The notes: generated by a model not told the origin, from the letters alone. DNA of 45,019 bases from UBA1275 sp038124025 (GCA_038124025.1 JAYPBC010000016.1:1-45019), one strand, 5' to 3'. Shown: positions 18,001-26,181, numbered from the stretch's first letter. Numbers and translations are program-made.

Positions 18001-18221
18001 CTGCCAACAGACTCTTCAATAGGTCGAGTAACTAATGTTTCGATGTCCTCAGGGGCAACCCCTTCGTAACTCGTGTATACCGTTATGGTGGGAAAAGATA
18101 CATCTGGATACAGATTCAAGCGCAAATTTTGAAGGCCATAAATCCCAAAACCCACAAAAATGAGGGTAGTCATCAAAAGAGTTATGGGACGTTCAACGGC
18201 TATTTTTGATAGTGCTCCCAT
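15078..18221 (-). CDS. RND-family efflux pump, inner-membrane subunit (first of a tandem pair)
   Basis: A 1047-residue AcrB-type transporter beginning LSKIAVERPITLLMTTLIFV, with the two-fold repeat of six helices plus a large periplasmic loop. TM4 carries the full relay pair in LAVGMVVDDAVVVLEN, unlike the partner gene downstream. TM10 reads GIVVNNGIVMIDY, again without the AcrB Lys. The start is 5 bases after the stop of the membrane fusion gene, so the two are almost certainly co-transcribed. Tandem RND genes behind one fusion protein resemble mdtABC, where the two pumps form a mixed trimer. A heteromeric pump is therefore plausible but unproven. Substrate unknown. Confidence 0.9.
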   Translation of the reverse strand: MGALSKIAVERPITLLMTTLIFVGFGIYGLQNLRLNLYPDVSFPTITVYTSYEGVAPEDIETLVTRPIEESVGSISGVRRIRSLSSQGASVVKLNFNWGTDLYEAENDVRKQLGFVERSIPNDAESPLVFSYDPNQEPIVVLTLTSNARSSRDLRTYANQILEQRIERVNGIASVETSGGLERQINVTIDNEKMRLYDVTIAEIAAKLAQENIQVPAGQLSEGNTIYSLRTIGEFKNIDQIKNTIVTVRDGQALLLKDVALVDDGIAQPIGNVHIDGEDGVILNVYRQSDANVVSAATDVVESLEDIKKSLPKDVQIKVLTNKAEFIQQSIQNLLLTGIQAVILVVLILLAFLRSGRSALIIAISIPVSIITTFMVMDFADLSLNIISLSGLTLAVGMVVDDAVVVLENIFRFREDGADRKTASILGAREVAVPVVVSTLTTLVVFLPILFVPGIAGFLFRDLALTISFSLSVSSLVALTLIPMMSSLFFNEEKINFEATNKLAVLLSRFLEKIEEKYRSLLTKLIQNSVSVVIGALVLFAATLPIFYQLGGEFFPRVDENAFTLEIQREPGVNLFELERSITQVETIIQQEVPEARLVVADYGDKEGVEGADNPGGYRGTIRVELVGQKERKRGQFEITQSLLASLEQVPGVQIKELIINPLSPDGENGLIVQIFGYDPELKKELTNGVKERLGSIEGVANLFSSSDQGRPELRLIMDRERISRVGMNTNQVASAVSDAVKGNIATSFVDQGVEFEVLVELDPKDKSETLDLSNIQIQTPASGWMPLKNLARLERYTGPTNVMRINQERVTEITAELAGTDLKAASDQARILLGQVDWPDGYRYELAGTAEEQAESFGFLLIAFAIAGILTYMVMASQFESLLEPFIIIFTIPLALTGVLLMLWVTNTSISVTSMVGLILLTGIVVNNGIVMIDYIKILQARGIERSQAIVTGAVRRLRPILMTAFTTILSMVPLALEIGSGSETWSPMARTVIGGLTMSTLLMLFVVPCLYFIINDGVERLGFDAVHKQDPLAEEQEPLETEATT

Positions 18222-18226
18222 AGGTA

Positions 18227-19618
18227 TTAGCGGTTAGATGAGCTAGCGGTAGAGTCATTTCTGGCTGATCTGAGCTCCTGGAAGTAAGCCCTGCGTTCCT
18301 CAGGACTCATATTGCGAATTTTTTCTCGATCTTCCTCACTCAGATTAGCAAATGGATTACCGCTGCCACTTCTGCGATCGCGCATAATTGATTGAGAACT
18401 CTGGCTGGATTCATCCTCGGATCCGGAGTTCCCTGACTTTATGGTATTTTGTTCAGCCGTTTGGAATAAAGTGCCACTGGCTACAGATATTCTACCATTA
18501 TCCTCAAGGCCTTGTTGCCCAGTTATAATTATATGATCCCCTGGCTGTAATCCTGATAGAACTTCAATACGGTCACCCTGCTCTATGCCTAATTCCAGCG
18601 TCCGGCGTTCGGCAACACTGTCTCCTTTTGATACAAACACAGAATAACTTCGCTCAAGTTCTATGGTGTTCGATTCTGGATTAACGACCGTTTCTACCAC
18701 CTCTACAAGTGCACTTCTCGGAATGACAATGGCATTATCCTTAGTTTGGATATTAATTAGATTTTCAGCCAATACTCCAGAATAGATACTACTTCCGATT
18801 TGCGTTAAGGTAATAACAACTTCACCAAGCCCAGTGGTTGGGTCAAGTTGGGGGCTTTTTCTGGAAACCACTCCACTCGCAGATACGCTGGCTTCATTTG
18901 AGACTCTAAGCTCAACATTCTGACCAATTCGTACGGATTGCCAGTCTTGAACAGGTAAGAAAATCCTTGTTTCATACCCACTATCGCTTGCCAACTCAAA
19001 GAGTGTTTGGCCTGAGGGTGCGAGATCTCCTTCTTCTAAACTACGGCTCACAACGACCCCACTTACAGGAGCTCGTACCTCTGTAAAATTAAAATTTTCT
19101 TGGGCTTGTGTTAATGATGCTCGGGCCGATTCAACCTGAGCCATGCTGTTTCGGTAGGTGGCCATGGCAATTTCATAATCACTTTCACTCACTAACTCTC
19201 TATCTAGTAATTGGCGCTGACGTTCGAACTGGGCACTATCTCTACGTAATGCAATAAGACTTTGAGCTAACTGTGCCTCAGCCTGATTAAGCTGATCCCT
19301 AAATGTTTTATCATAGATTTTTGCCATCAACTCACCCCGTTTAACCTTATCCCCTAAATCCACGTATATCTTCGTAAGTCGATTGGATACTTGAGGTGAA
19401 ACGCTCACAAGATCTTGAGCTTTAACTGTGCCATAGGAGCGTATTTGATCTGCTATGGTACTTAATTCTAGGGTGAAGGTCTCGACGCTGGTACTTCGGT
19501 TTGCTGAAAAGCCACTAAAACGGCTAAAGTCCGGTCTGCCACTGGATGCATCGTCATCACCTCCGCAGTTAAGAACAAGTAATGATGGAATGAGTAAGAG
19601 AAACAGTAAATTTTTCAC
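18227..19618 (-). CDS. RND efflux periplasmic adaptor (membrane fusion lipoprotein)
   Basis: A 463-residue HlyD/AcrA-type adaptor that would bridge the RND pumps to an outer-membrane channel. The start is GTG (MKNLLFLLL). A lipoprotein signal ends at Cys18 in LLVLNCGGDD, with Asn at -1. The lipoyl/barrel-sandwich half-motif VSPQVSNRLTKIYVDLGDKV is near residue 70, a coiled-coil hairpin covers about 100-175, and VRAPVSGVVVSRSLEEGD closes the sandwich. After about residue 395 comes a Ser/Glu/Arg-rich tail (SEEDREKIRNMSPEERRA) unlike AcrA and probably disordered. It is the first gene of the pump operon. Confidence 0.9.
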   Translation of the reverse strand: MKNLLFLLLIPSLLVLNCGGDDDASSGRPDFSRFSGFSANRSTSVETFTLELSTIADQIRSYGTVKAQDLVSVSPQVSNRLTKIYVDLGDKVKRGELMAKIYDKTFRDQLNQAEAQLAQSLIALRRDSAQFERQRQLLDRELVSESDYEIAMATYRNSMAQVESARASLTQAQENFNFTEVRAPVSGVVVSRSLEEGDLAPSGQTLFELASDSGYETRIFLPVQDWQSVRIGQNVELRVSNEASVSASGVVSRKSPQLDPTTGLGEVVITLTQIGSSIYSGVLAENLINIQTKDNAIVIPRSALVEVVETVVNPESNTIELERSYSVFVSKGDSVAERRTLELGIEQGDRIEVLSGLQPGDHIIITGQQGLEDNGRISVASGTLFQTAEQNTIKSGNSGSEDESSQSSQSIMRDRRSGSGNPFANLSEEDREKIRNMSPEERRAYFQELRSARNDSTASSSNR

Positions 19619-19880
19619 GATAAAGATGTTTAGTACATGGAAAGTCTGTTATATATACAACAGATAAATTGTAGTGAAAGAACGAACAAAGCTCGCCATA
19701 AAGTTCATTTTCTTCTACAATAAACTTGTTAAAAAAAGTAACGTAAAATGTTGAGTAAGATAGATTTGAGTAAAAAGTTTTCCTATTATATTCTAGTCGT
19801 TAGGTCACTATTACTGGACCTATATGGACTGAATGGCCCTAATTTGTCGAATATACTCACTCAAAAATCAATCCAATCCA
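19619..19880. other. Divergent intergenic region between pump operon and transaldolase
   Basis: These 262 AT-rich bases must carry promoters for the minus-strand pump operon and the plus-strand transaldolase. I see no exact TAnnTTTG box on either strand. A 6-bp inverted repeat TAGGTC/GACCTA (19801-19822) with a 10-nt spacer lies about 60 bases before the transaldolase start and could be an operator, with low confidence. No small gene is convincing here. Confidence 0.3.
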
Positions 19881-20540
19881 ATGAAATTTTTTATTGACAC
19901 CGCAAATTTAGAAGAAATACAAGAAGCTCATGATCTGGGTGTACTTGACGGGGTAACTACCAATCCTAGTTTATGTGCAAAAATTGGAGTAAAAGACTTT
20001 GAGGGGCATATCAAGAAAATTTGTGACATCGTTGAGGGTGATGTGTCTGCTGAGGTGGTTTCCACTGACTATGACGAAATGGTAGCCGAGGGAAGAGCTA
20101 TAGCAGAAATAGCCGACAATGTAGTAGTAAAAATTCCTTTGATTAAGGACGGAATTAAGGCGATAAAAACATTTAGCGAGGAAGGTATTAAGACCAATTG
20201 CACGTTGTGTTTTTCAGCAACTCAGGCGCTTATCGCGGCTAAAGCAGGGGCTACCTATATATCTCCTTTTTTAGGCCGACTTGACGATATAAGTACCAAT
20301 GGGATGACATTAATAGAAGATATCGTACAGATTTATTTGAACTATGGGTATCCAACGGAGGTTCTTGCGGCCAGTATTCGTCACCCAATGCATGTATTGG
20401 AGTGTGCTAAAGCTGGGGCGGATGTTGCAACTATGCCGTTGAAAGTAATTACAGGTTTACTCAAACATCCATTAACTGATTCTGGATTAGAACGATTTTT
20501 ACAAGATTGGGATAATCTTCAAAAGAGCCTAAATAGCTAA
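19881..20540 (+). CDS. tal: Transaldolase, small FSA/TalC type
   Basis: A 219-residue TIM-barrel aldolase of the short transaldolase/fructose-6-phosphate aldolase family. The Schiff-base Lys is in VVVKIPL (Lys84), and the signature AAKAGATYISPFLGRLDDI follows. Glu58 (SAEVV) occupies the position that is Gln59 in Escherichia coli FSA; Glu here is the transaldolase state, so transfer of dihydroxyacetone in the pentose phosphate pathway is favoured over direct aldol cleavage. I start at ATG 19881 (MKFFIDTANLEEI), the conserved family N-terminus; an in-frame ATG at 19833 adds 16 unrelated residues. No Shine-Dalgarno sequence is seen. It runs convergently into the desaturase gene. Confidence 0.9.
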   Translation: MKFFIDTANLEEIQEAHDLGVLDGVTTNPSLCAKIGVKDFEGHIKKICDIVEGDVSAEVVSTDYDEMVAEGRAIAEIADNVVVKIPLIKDGIKAIKTFSEEGIKTNCTLCFSATQALIAAKAGATYISPFLGRLDDISTNGMTLIEDIVQIYLNYGYPTEVLAASIRHPMHVLECAKAGADVATMPLKVITGLLKHPLTDSGLERFLQDWDNLQKSLNS

Positions 20541-20564
20541 AATATTTAGTTATCAATTATACAG

Positions 20565-22043
20565 TTAGGCAGGCCCAATTAAATCTTGAGCAATTATACT
20601 TGACGATAGAACACCAGGGAGACCTGCTCCTGGATGTGTACCTGCTCCCACAAAGTAAAGTTCATCCACGTCCTCTGATTTATTGTGAGGACGGAACCAT
20701 GCCGACTGTGTTAGTATAGGTTGAACCGAAAAAGCAGAGCCTTTATAGCTATTGAGAACATCCTGGAAGTGGAGTGGATCGATATAGTGCTCTGCTACCA
20801 AATGTTTGGATAAATCGGGCAAGTAATGTTCTTCCAAGAAATCCATGATGGCTTTTTTGTAGGTAGGAGCAAAGGTTTCCCAGTCTGTGCCGCTGTCTAA
20901 ATGTGGCACAGGTGAGAGTACATAAAATCCTTCGTGACCTTCAGGGGCAATACTCGGATCGGTTATAGTTGGCATATGCAAATAGAGAGAAAAATCTTCT
21001 GCCACGATTTTATTATCGAAAATATCGTCCAGTAATGCTTTGTACCTAGGGCCTAATATAATGTTATGATGTGCAAGCCCTTGATCTCTATACTGCCTGT
21101 CCGTACCAAAGTAGATTACAAAAAGTGACATACTATATTTAGTGCGTGCAATTTTGCGGTCCGTGTACTTTCTACGATACGTAGGCTTAATCATGTTCTT
21201 ATAGGTAAAAGCTACATCGGCATTAGAGACTACCGTATCGGCTTCTATAACCTCTCCATTCCCAAGTCGCACGCCTGTTGCTTTGCCATTTGTAACGAGA
21301 ATCTCATCAACCTCGGTTTCTAAGTGGATGTTACCACCCTGTTCGGTAATTAACCTTTCAAATGCATTAACAATCGCTCCAGTACCTCCCAATGCATAAT
21401 GAACTCCCCATTCTCGTTCGAGATAGTGAATCATAGCATAAATCGAGGTAGTGTCAAATGGGTTGCCTCCTACCAACAGGGGGTGAAAAGAAAAGCATTG
21501 CCGTAGGAAATCGTTTTTGATGAACTGAGCGACATATTTGTACACATTCTTATGCGATTGTAAACGGATAAGATCAGGCGCTACTTTTAGCATATCGCTT
21601 ACTTTCAAAAATGGTTTATCTGCTAATTCAGTGAATCCTTTATCGAATATGGGTTTAGTGGTTGCTAAGAAATCTTCATATCCTTGTTTATCCTCAGGAC
21701 TCCATTTGTCAATTTCTTTAAGGGTGAATTCATGATCGTTGTTATAGTCAAAGCTTTTGCCAGTATGATCAAATATTCGGTAAAAAGGATCGCAGGGGAC
21801 AAATTCGACATATTCTTCACGTTTTTTCCCTGCCGCTGTCCAAATGTCATCAAACAGAAAAGGAGCGGTTATAACAGTAGGGCCTCCGTCAAATTTAAAG
21901 CCATTTTGTTCATAAACATAAGCTCTACCCCCTAATTTATCTCTCTTTTCGAGGATGGTTACGTCATGACCGGCTGAGAGTAATCGCGATGCTGCCCCTA
22001 ATCCTCCAAAGCCACTACCGATAACAATGATATTCTTTTTCAT
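20565..22043 (-). CDS. crtI: Carotenoid desaturase, phytoene desaturase (CrtI) type
   Basis: A 492-residue FAD-dependent oxidoreductase of the CrtI family. The dinucleotide-binding start is IIVIGSGFGGLGAASRL (residues 5-21), then LEKRDKLGGRA and FDGGPTVI. The C-terminal FAD motif is FVGAGTHPGAGLPGVL, closest to phytoene desaturases. It would desaturate phytoene towards lycopene, so the organism probably makes carotenoids. No phytoene synthase or cyclase gene is adjacent, so a related step such as 3,4-desaturation (CrtD) or 4,4'-diapophytoene desaturation cannot be excluded. The ATG lacks a Shine-Dalgarno sequence. Only 24 bases separate its stop from that of the convergent transaldolase. Confidence 0.82.
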   Translation of the reverse strand: MKKNIIVIGSGFGGLGAASRLLSAGHDVTILEKRDKLGGRAYVYEQNGFKFDGGPTVITAPFLFDDIWTAAGKKREEYVEFVPCDPFYRIFDHTGKSFDYNNDHEFTLKEIDKWSPEDKQGYEDFLATTKPIFDKGFTELADKPFLKVSDMLKVAPDLIRLQSHKNVYKYVAQFIKNDFLRQCFSFHPLLVGGNPFDTTSIYAMIHYLEREWGVHYALGGTGAIVNAFERLITEQGGNIHLETEVDEILVTNGKATGVRLGNGEVIEADTVVSNADVAFTYKNMIKPTYRRKYTDRKIARTKYSMSLFVIYFGTDRQYRDQGLAHHNIILGPRYKALLDDIFDNKIVAEDFSLYLHMPTITDPSIAPEGHEGFYVLSPVPHLDSGTDWETFAPTYKKAIMDFLEEHYLPDLSKHLVAEHYIDPLHFQDVLNSYKGSAFSVQPILTQSAWFRPHNKSEDVDELYFVGAGTHPGAGLPGVLSSSIIAQDLIGPA

Positions 22044-22099
22044 TATGGTGTTTTTCTGTTAATACCTATGTAACCCATAGTCTTAAGAAATCAATCCCA

Positions 22100-22975
22100 C
22101 TAATATTGTTTATTAATCTGCTTAATAAATCCATCATGTCCTTGACTCTTGAGGCGGTTCATCGCTTCAATTGCAATCACTGGGTTTTCAAAATCACCAA
22201 AGTATACTCGATAATAGGTCACGCCGTTGACCTGAACCTCTGCAACATAGCTGCTACGAATTTTAGACGATTTTTGTTCTGCAGCTGCCCTATTATCGTA
22301 TGACCCCAATTGAACAGTATAATGGGGTTTGGTCGGGTATATGTTGCCGGTTCCATCATCCAGTACAAATATTTTCACAGGAGCTGTGCCTGGGCCTATC
22401 ATATCAATGGCTTCCGCTCCGGCTCTTGATAAATCGATTACTCTATCTTTAGCATAGGGTCCCCGATCGTTTATGCGTAACTGTATTCGTTTACCATTGG
22501 TTTGATTTTCAACGATAACTTGGGTGTCAAAAGGTAGAGATTTATGGGCCGCTGTCATTTCATTCATATCATATACCTCCCCATTTGCTGTATTTCGGCC
22601 TTGGAAATCAGGGCCGTACCAACTTGCTATGCCCGTTTGGATGAAGGCTACACCGGCAGGTAAGTTTTGATTAATTAATTGCGGATTTGTGTAGTCATTC
22701 GTTTTATACTCTGATGGAATATCTGTTTGAGGGGATGGTGAATTAGAGGCTTTTGTTGACTGCTCAGAGGTGGTTTTTTCTTCTATTTCAAATACACGAG
22801 CACCAAGATCCTCTTGCTCGACCTGAGTTATTTGTGCTCGGCTTGGAGTCCTTTCTGTAGGGGCTTTTGCAACCTGAGAACCTTCCCTGACAATGCCACA
22901 GTTGGCAAGAAATAGAACCAATAAAACGGTGCTTCGAAGTGTAATATTTCGATAAATGATGGATACAGTGGGCAT
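22100..22975 (-). CDS. rlpA: RlpA-like septal-ring lipoprotein with DPBB and SPOR domains
   Basis: A 291-residue lipoprotein from the start chosen here, ATG 22975. That start gives a signal peptide ending in the lipobox LFLANC (Cys26); the frame stays open to 23071, but the extra N-terminus would hide the signal. The double-psi beta-barrel domain (about 115-205) contains ASWYGPDFQGRNTANGEVYD and AAHKSLPF. The Glu, Asp and His that are catalytic in the Pseudomonas aeruginosa RlpA transglycosylase are kept. A SPOR domain (about 215-290, YTVQLGSYDN...) would bind denuded glycan strands at the septum. The protein probably cleaves peptidoglycan during daughter-cell separation. Confidence 0.88.
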   Translation of the reverse strand: MPTVSIIYRNITLRSTVLLVLFLANCGIVREGSQVAKAPTERTPSRAQITQVEQEDLGARVFEIEEKTTSEQSTKASNSPSPQTDIPSEYKTNDYTNPQLINQNLPAGVAFIQTGIASWYGPDFQGRNTANGEVYDMNEMTAAHKSLPFDTQVIVENQTNGKRIQLRINDRGPYAKDRVIDLSRAGAEAIDMIGPGTAPVKIFVLDDGTGNIYPTKPHYTVQLGSYDNRAAAEQKSSKIRSSYVAEVQVNGVTYYRVYFGDFENPVIAIEAMNRLKSQGHDGFIKQINKQY

Positions 22976-23218
22976 AGGTATACGTGAAAAATCTTTTGTG
23001 TTACTTAGTTTATATGTCAATGTTTGAATGTGCACCCTCGACGCATACTGTAAGAGCACTCTACCAAACATTATAGAATCTTTGACTATATAAATAGTCT
23101 GTCCAATTAAGAATGTACCATTGTTTTACTAAAATCTGCAATACAATCAGCTCTAAGCTACGTATATTTAAGTCGTCTGCATGGTGCTGTATATACCATA
23201 AATCCAAAGATTAGCTGA

Positions 23219-23803
23219 ATGATGCTTAGTTATGTATTAATTGCAATTAATGTGGGTGTTTTTCTGTGGTCACAGACCCACCCGTTTATTTTGGAGAAAG
23301 GTATGCATATGCCGTATCGGACAGTCCGCAAGGGTGCCTGGTATGAGTTAGTGAGTTCTGGATTTTTGCATGGGGGCTGGTCACACCTTCTTTTTAATAT
23401 GATCACCTTGCTATTTTTTGGGCCTGTATTGGAGCGAAGTATTGGAACAGAACACTTTTTCATTCTTTATATGAGCGGGCTTATCGCTTCTTCAATACCA
23501 TCACTTATTAAGTATAAGGATAACCCAAATTATGCTACCATAGGAGCTTCAGGCGCGATTGAGAGTGTGTTGTTTGCCTTTATTGTTTTATTCCCTTTCA
23601 CCCCTTTATATCTCATGTTTATCCCGATTGGTATTCCAGCTTTTATTTTTGGCGGTCTATTTGTGGTGTACAGTATTTGGGCCGGCAAGCGAGAGGGCAG
23701 AATTAACCACGAGGCTCACCTCGCAGGAGCTGTATGGGGAATACTTTATATGTTAGTTTTTGTACCAAATACTCTTGACCATATAAAAACTATATGGTTT
23801 TAG
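23219..23803 (+). CDS. Rhomboid-family intramembrane serine protease
   Basis: A 194-residue six-helix membrane protein. The rhomboid signatures are complete. These are HGGWSHLLFN (His51-Asn60) in the second helix, the nucleophile Ser111 in IGASGAIESV, and the partner His167 in HLAGAVWG. The L1-loop residues before HGG fit the family. Rhomboids cut transmembrane substrates inside the bilayer; the substrate here is unknown. Two adjacent ATG codons (23219 and 23222) make the exact start uncertain by one residue. The gene is convergent with serC, 20 bases away. It is short but typical of the minimal six-helix bacterial form. Confidence 0.9.
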   Translation: MMLSYVLIAINVGVFLWSQTHPFILEKGMHMPYRTVRKGAWYELVSSGFLHGGWSHLLFNMITLLFFGPVLERSIGTEHFFILYMSGLIASSIPSLIKYKDNPNYATIGASGAIESVLFAFIVLFPFTPLYLMFIPIGIPAFIFGGLFVVYSIWAGKREGRINHEAHLAGAVWGILYMLVFVPNTLDHIKTIWF

Positions 23804-23823
23804 GTATAGAAGGGAATGTGAGA

Positions 23824-24903
23824 CTATCCGTTATTGACTTTAAAATCGGCCATAAAAGAAACCAAAGCTTGCACACTTTCCATGGGACATGCGTTATAAA
23901 TACTGGCGCGAATACCGCCTACACTTCGATGACCTTTAAGCGCATCTAAGTCGGCCGCAGCAGCTTCTTGAATGAACTTTTTTTCCAGTTCTTCAGATGG
24001 TAATCGGAAGGTGACGTTCATCAACGATCGGGAAGCAATATCGGCTGTACCTGTATAGAAGTCGTCCTGATCAATGGTCGTGTAAAGTAGGGTTGCTTTT
24101 TTTGAATTAAATTGTTCAAAATAAGCGGTGCCACCTTTATTTTGAAGCCATTCCAGCACTAGTTTTACCATGTATACAGGAAAAACCGGTGGGGTATTAA
24201 ATAGCTTCTCAGCATGTGTACGATAATCCATGATGGTTGGAATATCGGTTTTGTTTATACAGTCTAGTATGTCATTACGAACGATTACTACGGTTACTCC
24301 AGCAGGACCTAGGTTTTTTTGAGCACCCGCATAGAGTATACCATACCTAGCGATATCAATGGGTTTAGATAAAAAATCTGAGGAGGCATCACATACAAGC
24401 GGTACTCCATTTGTTTCGGGTTCGGTCGCGAATTGTGTTCCGAAGATGGTGTTATTGGAGGTGAAATGCACATATTGGGCACAATCACTTAGCTTTAATT
24501 CTTCCTGAGTTGGGATGTGAGTAAAGTTTAGTTCCTTTCCGCTATACGCTTCGTTCACCTCTCCAAATGCCTTCGCTTCTTTAATGGCTTTTGTGGACCA
24601 AGCACCTGTATTGATGTAGTCAGCCGTTTGTCCTGACGCGAGTACATTCATCGGGGCCATTAAAAACTGAGTACTGGCTCCGCCTTGTAAAAATAGTACC
24701 TTAAAATCATCACCCAATCCTAATATAGAGGTCAAAAGGGCGCTTGCCTCTTCATGAACTTGAGTATAGTCAACCCCTCGATGGCTTTTCTCCATAATAG
24801 ATGTGCCAGTACCCTGGTAATCTACTAAGTCAGCCTGGGCTTTTTGGAGTACTTCTAAGGGTAATATGGCTGGACCAGCACTAAAATTATGTACGCGATT
24901 CAT
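23824..24903 (-). CDS. serC: Phosphoserine aminotransferase
   Basis: A 359-residue PLP enzyme of the SerC type, matching the usual length of about 360. It opens with VHNFSAGPAILP, the conserved family start. GGASTQF near residue 74 forms the phosphate cup, and the cofactor Lys196 lies in YAGAQKNLGPAG. RSVGGIRASIYNA near the C-terminus recognises the substrate phosphate. It converts 3-phosphohydroxypyruvate and glutamate to phosphoserine in serine synthesis and can serve in pyridoxal phosphate synthesis. It stands alone, without serA beside it. A possible -7 box CAAAAATA (TATTTTTG on the coding strand) is at 24993-25000, about 90 bases upstream. Confidence 0.95.
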   Translation of the reverse strand: MNRVHNFSAGPAILPLEVLQKAQADLVDYQGTGTSIMEKSHRGVDYTQVHEEASALLTSILGLGDDFKVLFLQGGASTQFLMAPMNVLASGQTADYINTGAWSTKAIKEAKAFGEVNEAYSGKELNFTHIPTQEELKLSDCAQYVHFTSNNTIFGTQFATEPETNGVPLVCDASSDFLSKPIDIARYGILYAGAQKNLGPAGVTVVIVRNDILDCINKTDIPTIMDYRTHAEKLFNTPPVFPVYMVKLVLEWLQNKGGTAYFEQFNSKKATLLYTTIDQDDFYTGTADIASRSLMNVTFRLPSEELEKKFIQEAAAADLDALKGHRSVGGIRASIYNACPMESVQALVSFMADFKVNNG

Positions 24904-25139
24904 GATGCAAATGGTTGAGTGATGAGAGGGTTGAGTAATGTAATTTCTAAAGGATTACGTAGGTAATTCACTTTTAGATACATGATTTAAAACAAAAATA
25001 GGGAAGTTCTAGCTTATATTGAATCTAATTTGTAAAGAAAGTTGGGCATAGTTTGCATAGAGGGTTGCATGTTTTTTTGAGCAATGAAATACGTATTTTT
25101 AAATCAAATTAACATTCATTGAATTTTTGCTACCAAGCT

Positions 25140-25481
25140 ATGGACGAATTAAAGAATTTAAACGAAGATCAACAAAAACAACTCCTGTTTATGATGTTAA
25201 TTCAGCAACATCAGCAAATCGGGATGATGGGTTTAGGAAAAATTAAGAATCCTGCCACCGATAAAATAGAACGAGACTTAGGTTCTGCGAAATACGCAAT
25301 AGATACTCTAAATGCATTGGCTGAGTATACTGAAGGAAATCTTCCCAGAGAATTAAAATCTTACTTGGATCAAAGTCTAACAACTCTTCGTCTAAATTAT
25401 GCGGACGAAGTTAAGAAAGGGGAATCTAGCTCGAAAACTGCAGAGGGGGACGGACAATCTAGTGAAGCGAAAGAAGATTAA
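25140..25481 (+). CDS. DUF1844 family protein
   Basis: A 113-residue protein of the DUF1844 family, recognised by the block FMMLIQQHQQIGMMGLGKIK followed by NPATDKIERDLGSAKYAIDTL. I place the start at ATG 25140 (MDELKNLNEDQ); a TTG at 25119 would add seven residues. The tail after residue 95 is charged and low in complexity. The function of DUF1844 is not established. The gene overlaps the Nudix gene downstream by about 20 bases if that starts at GTG 25462, which implies translational coupling. Confidence 0.85.
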   Translation: MDELKNLNEDQQKQLLFMMLIQQHQQIGMMGLGKIKNPATDKIERDLGSAKYAIDTLNALAEYTEGNLPRELKSYLDQSLTTLRLNYADEVKKGESSSKTAEGDGQSSEAKED

Positions 25482-26034
25482 TGCCTCAGGTGGGGTCATT
25501 TTTCAATACATCAATCCAAAAGTTGATAGAGCGGGCCAAAAGTTTTCTGATAGTGTTTTGAACTCAAAGGATTGGTTTGATAAGCATCAAGCCAATCAGC
25601 AATATTTACAGGTTCTGTTAATATATCGTAATGGGCTTTGGGACATACCCAAGGGAAAGGTTGAAAAAAAAGAGACCATTGCTAATGCCGCTCGCCGTGA
25701 GGTTCAAGAGGAGGTAGGCATTCAGGAACCTATTATTACCCATTATATTGGAAGTACCACTCACGAATACGAGCAAAAAAATAAGAGCTATCATAAGACA
25801 ACCTACTGGTATGGAATGATAGATGCCCAAGAGCACAGGCTTCCATTCCTTAAGAGCAATAAGGTTGAACGATTCGCTTCTAATAAACAGCATTTTTCGC
25901 CACAAATAGAAGAAGGTATTACCGATGTACGATGGGTTAGTGTGACTCAAGCTCATGAGATGGTGGCATTTGAGAATCTCAGAGAGGTTTTAAGACGATT
26001 TACTGATCAGATTAATCGACCAATAAGCAGGTAG
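25462..26034 (+). CDS. Nudix hydrolase
   Basis: A 190-residue protein from GTG 25462, with GAGGGGGA about 12 bases upstream; an ATG at 25399 is also in frame but would overlap DUF1844 by 83 bases. The Nudix box is complete, from Gly65 (GKVEKKE) through AARREVQEEVGI, with the metal-binding glutamates at REVQEE. The preceding LWDIPKG is also typical. It should hydrolyse a nucleoside diphosphate linked to another moiety. A loop of about 25 residues after the first strand (PKVDRAGQKF to KHQANQ) looks like a lineage-specific insertion. Substrate not predictable from the sequence. Confidence 0.88.
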   Translation: MKRKKINASGGVIFQYINPKVDRAGQKFSDSVLNSKDWFDKHQANQQYLQVLLIYRNGLWDIPKGKVEKKETIANAARREVQEEVGIQEPIITHYIGSTTHEYEQKNKSYHKTTYWYGMIDAQEHRLPFLKSNKVERFASNKQHFSPQIEEGITDVRWVSVTQAHEMVAFENLREVLRRFTDQINRPISR

Positions 26035-26110
26035 ACCTAAGTTCAACCGGCATAATTGACATAAAATTGCTAATCTATACTCTCTAGACAAATATTCTCT
26101 AGACCAATGA

Positions 26111-26137
26111 AAAAAGCCCACCAAATGGCGGGCTTTT
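26111..26137 (-). terminator. Bidirectional terminator between Nudix gene and tonB
   Basis: AAAAAGCCC (26111-26119) and GGGCTTTT (26130-26137) form a stem that continues inward through an A-C mismatch and CC/GG pairs. The flanking runs give six T on the minus strand and four on the plus strand, so it is best suited to end the tonB transcript and may also stop the Nudix transcript. Confidence 0.8.
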
Positions 26138-26181
26138 GAAATTGATGATGATTCAAATGCGAATCATTTGAAAGACAAAAA

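Noticed and set aside
11955..18221. The two RND genes as a recent duplication
   Set aside because: Their sequences differ throughout, including relay motifs and lengths, so any duplication is ancient.
26081..26108. Direct repeat TCTCTAGACAAAT / TCTCTAGACCAAT
   Set aside because: Two 13-base copies 15 bases apart with one mismatch, in a short gap between convergent genes; too little to support a regulatory or mobile element.
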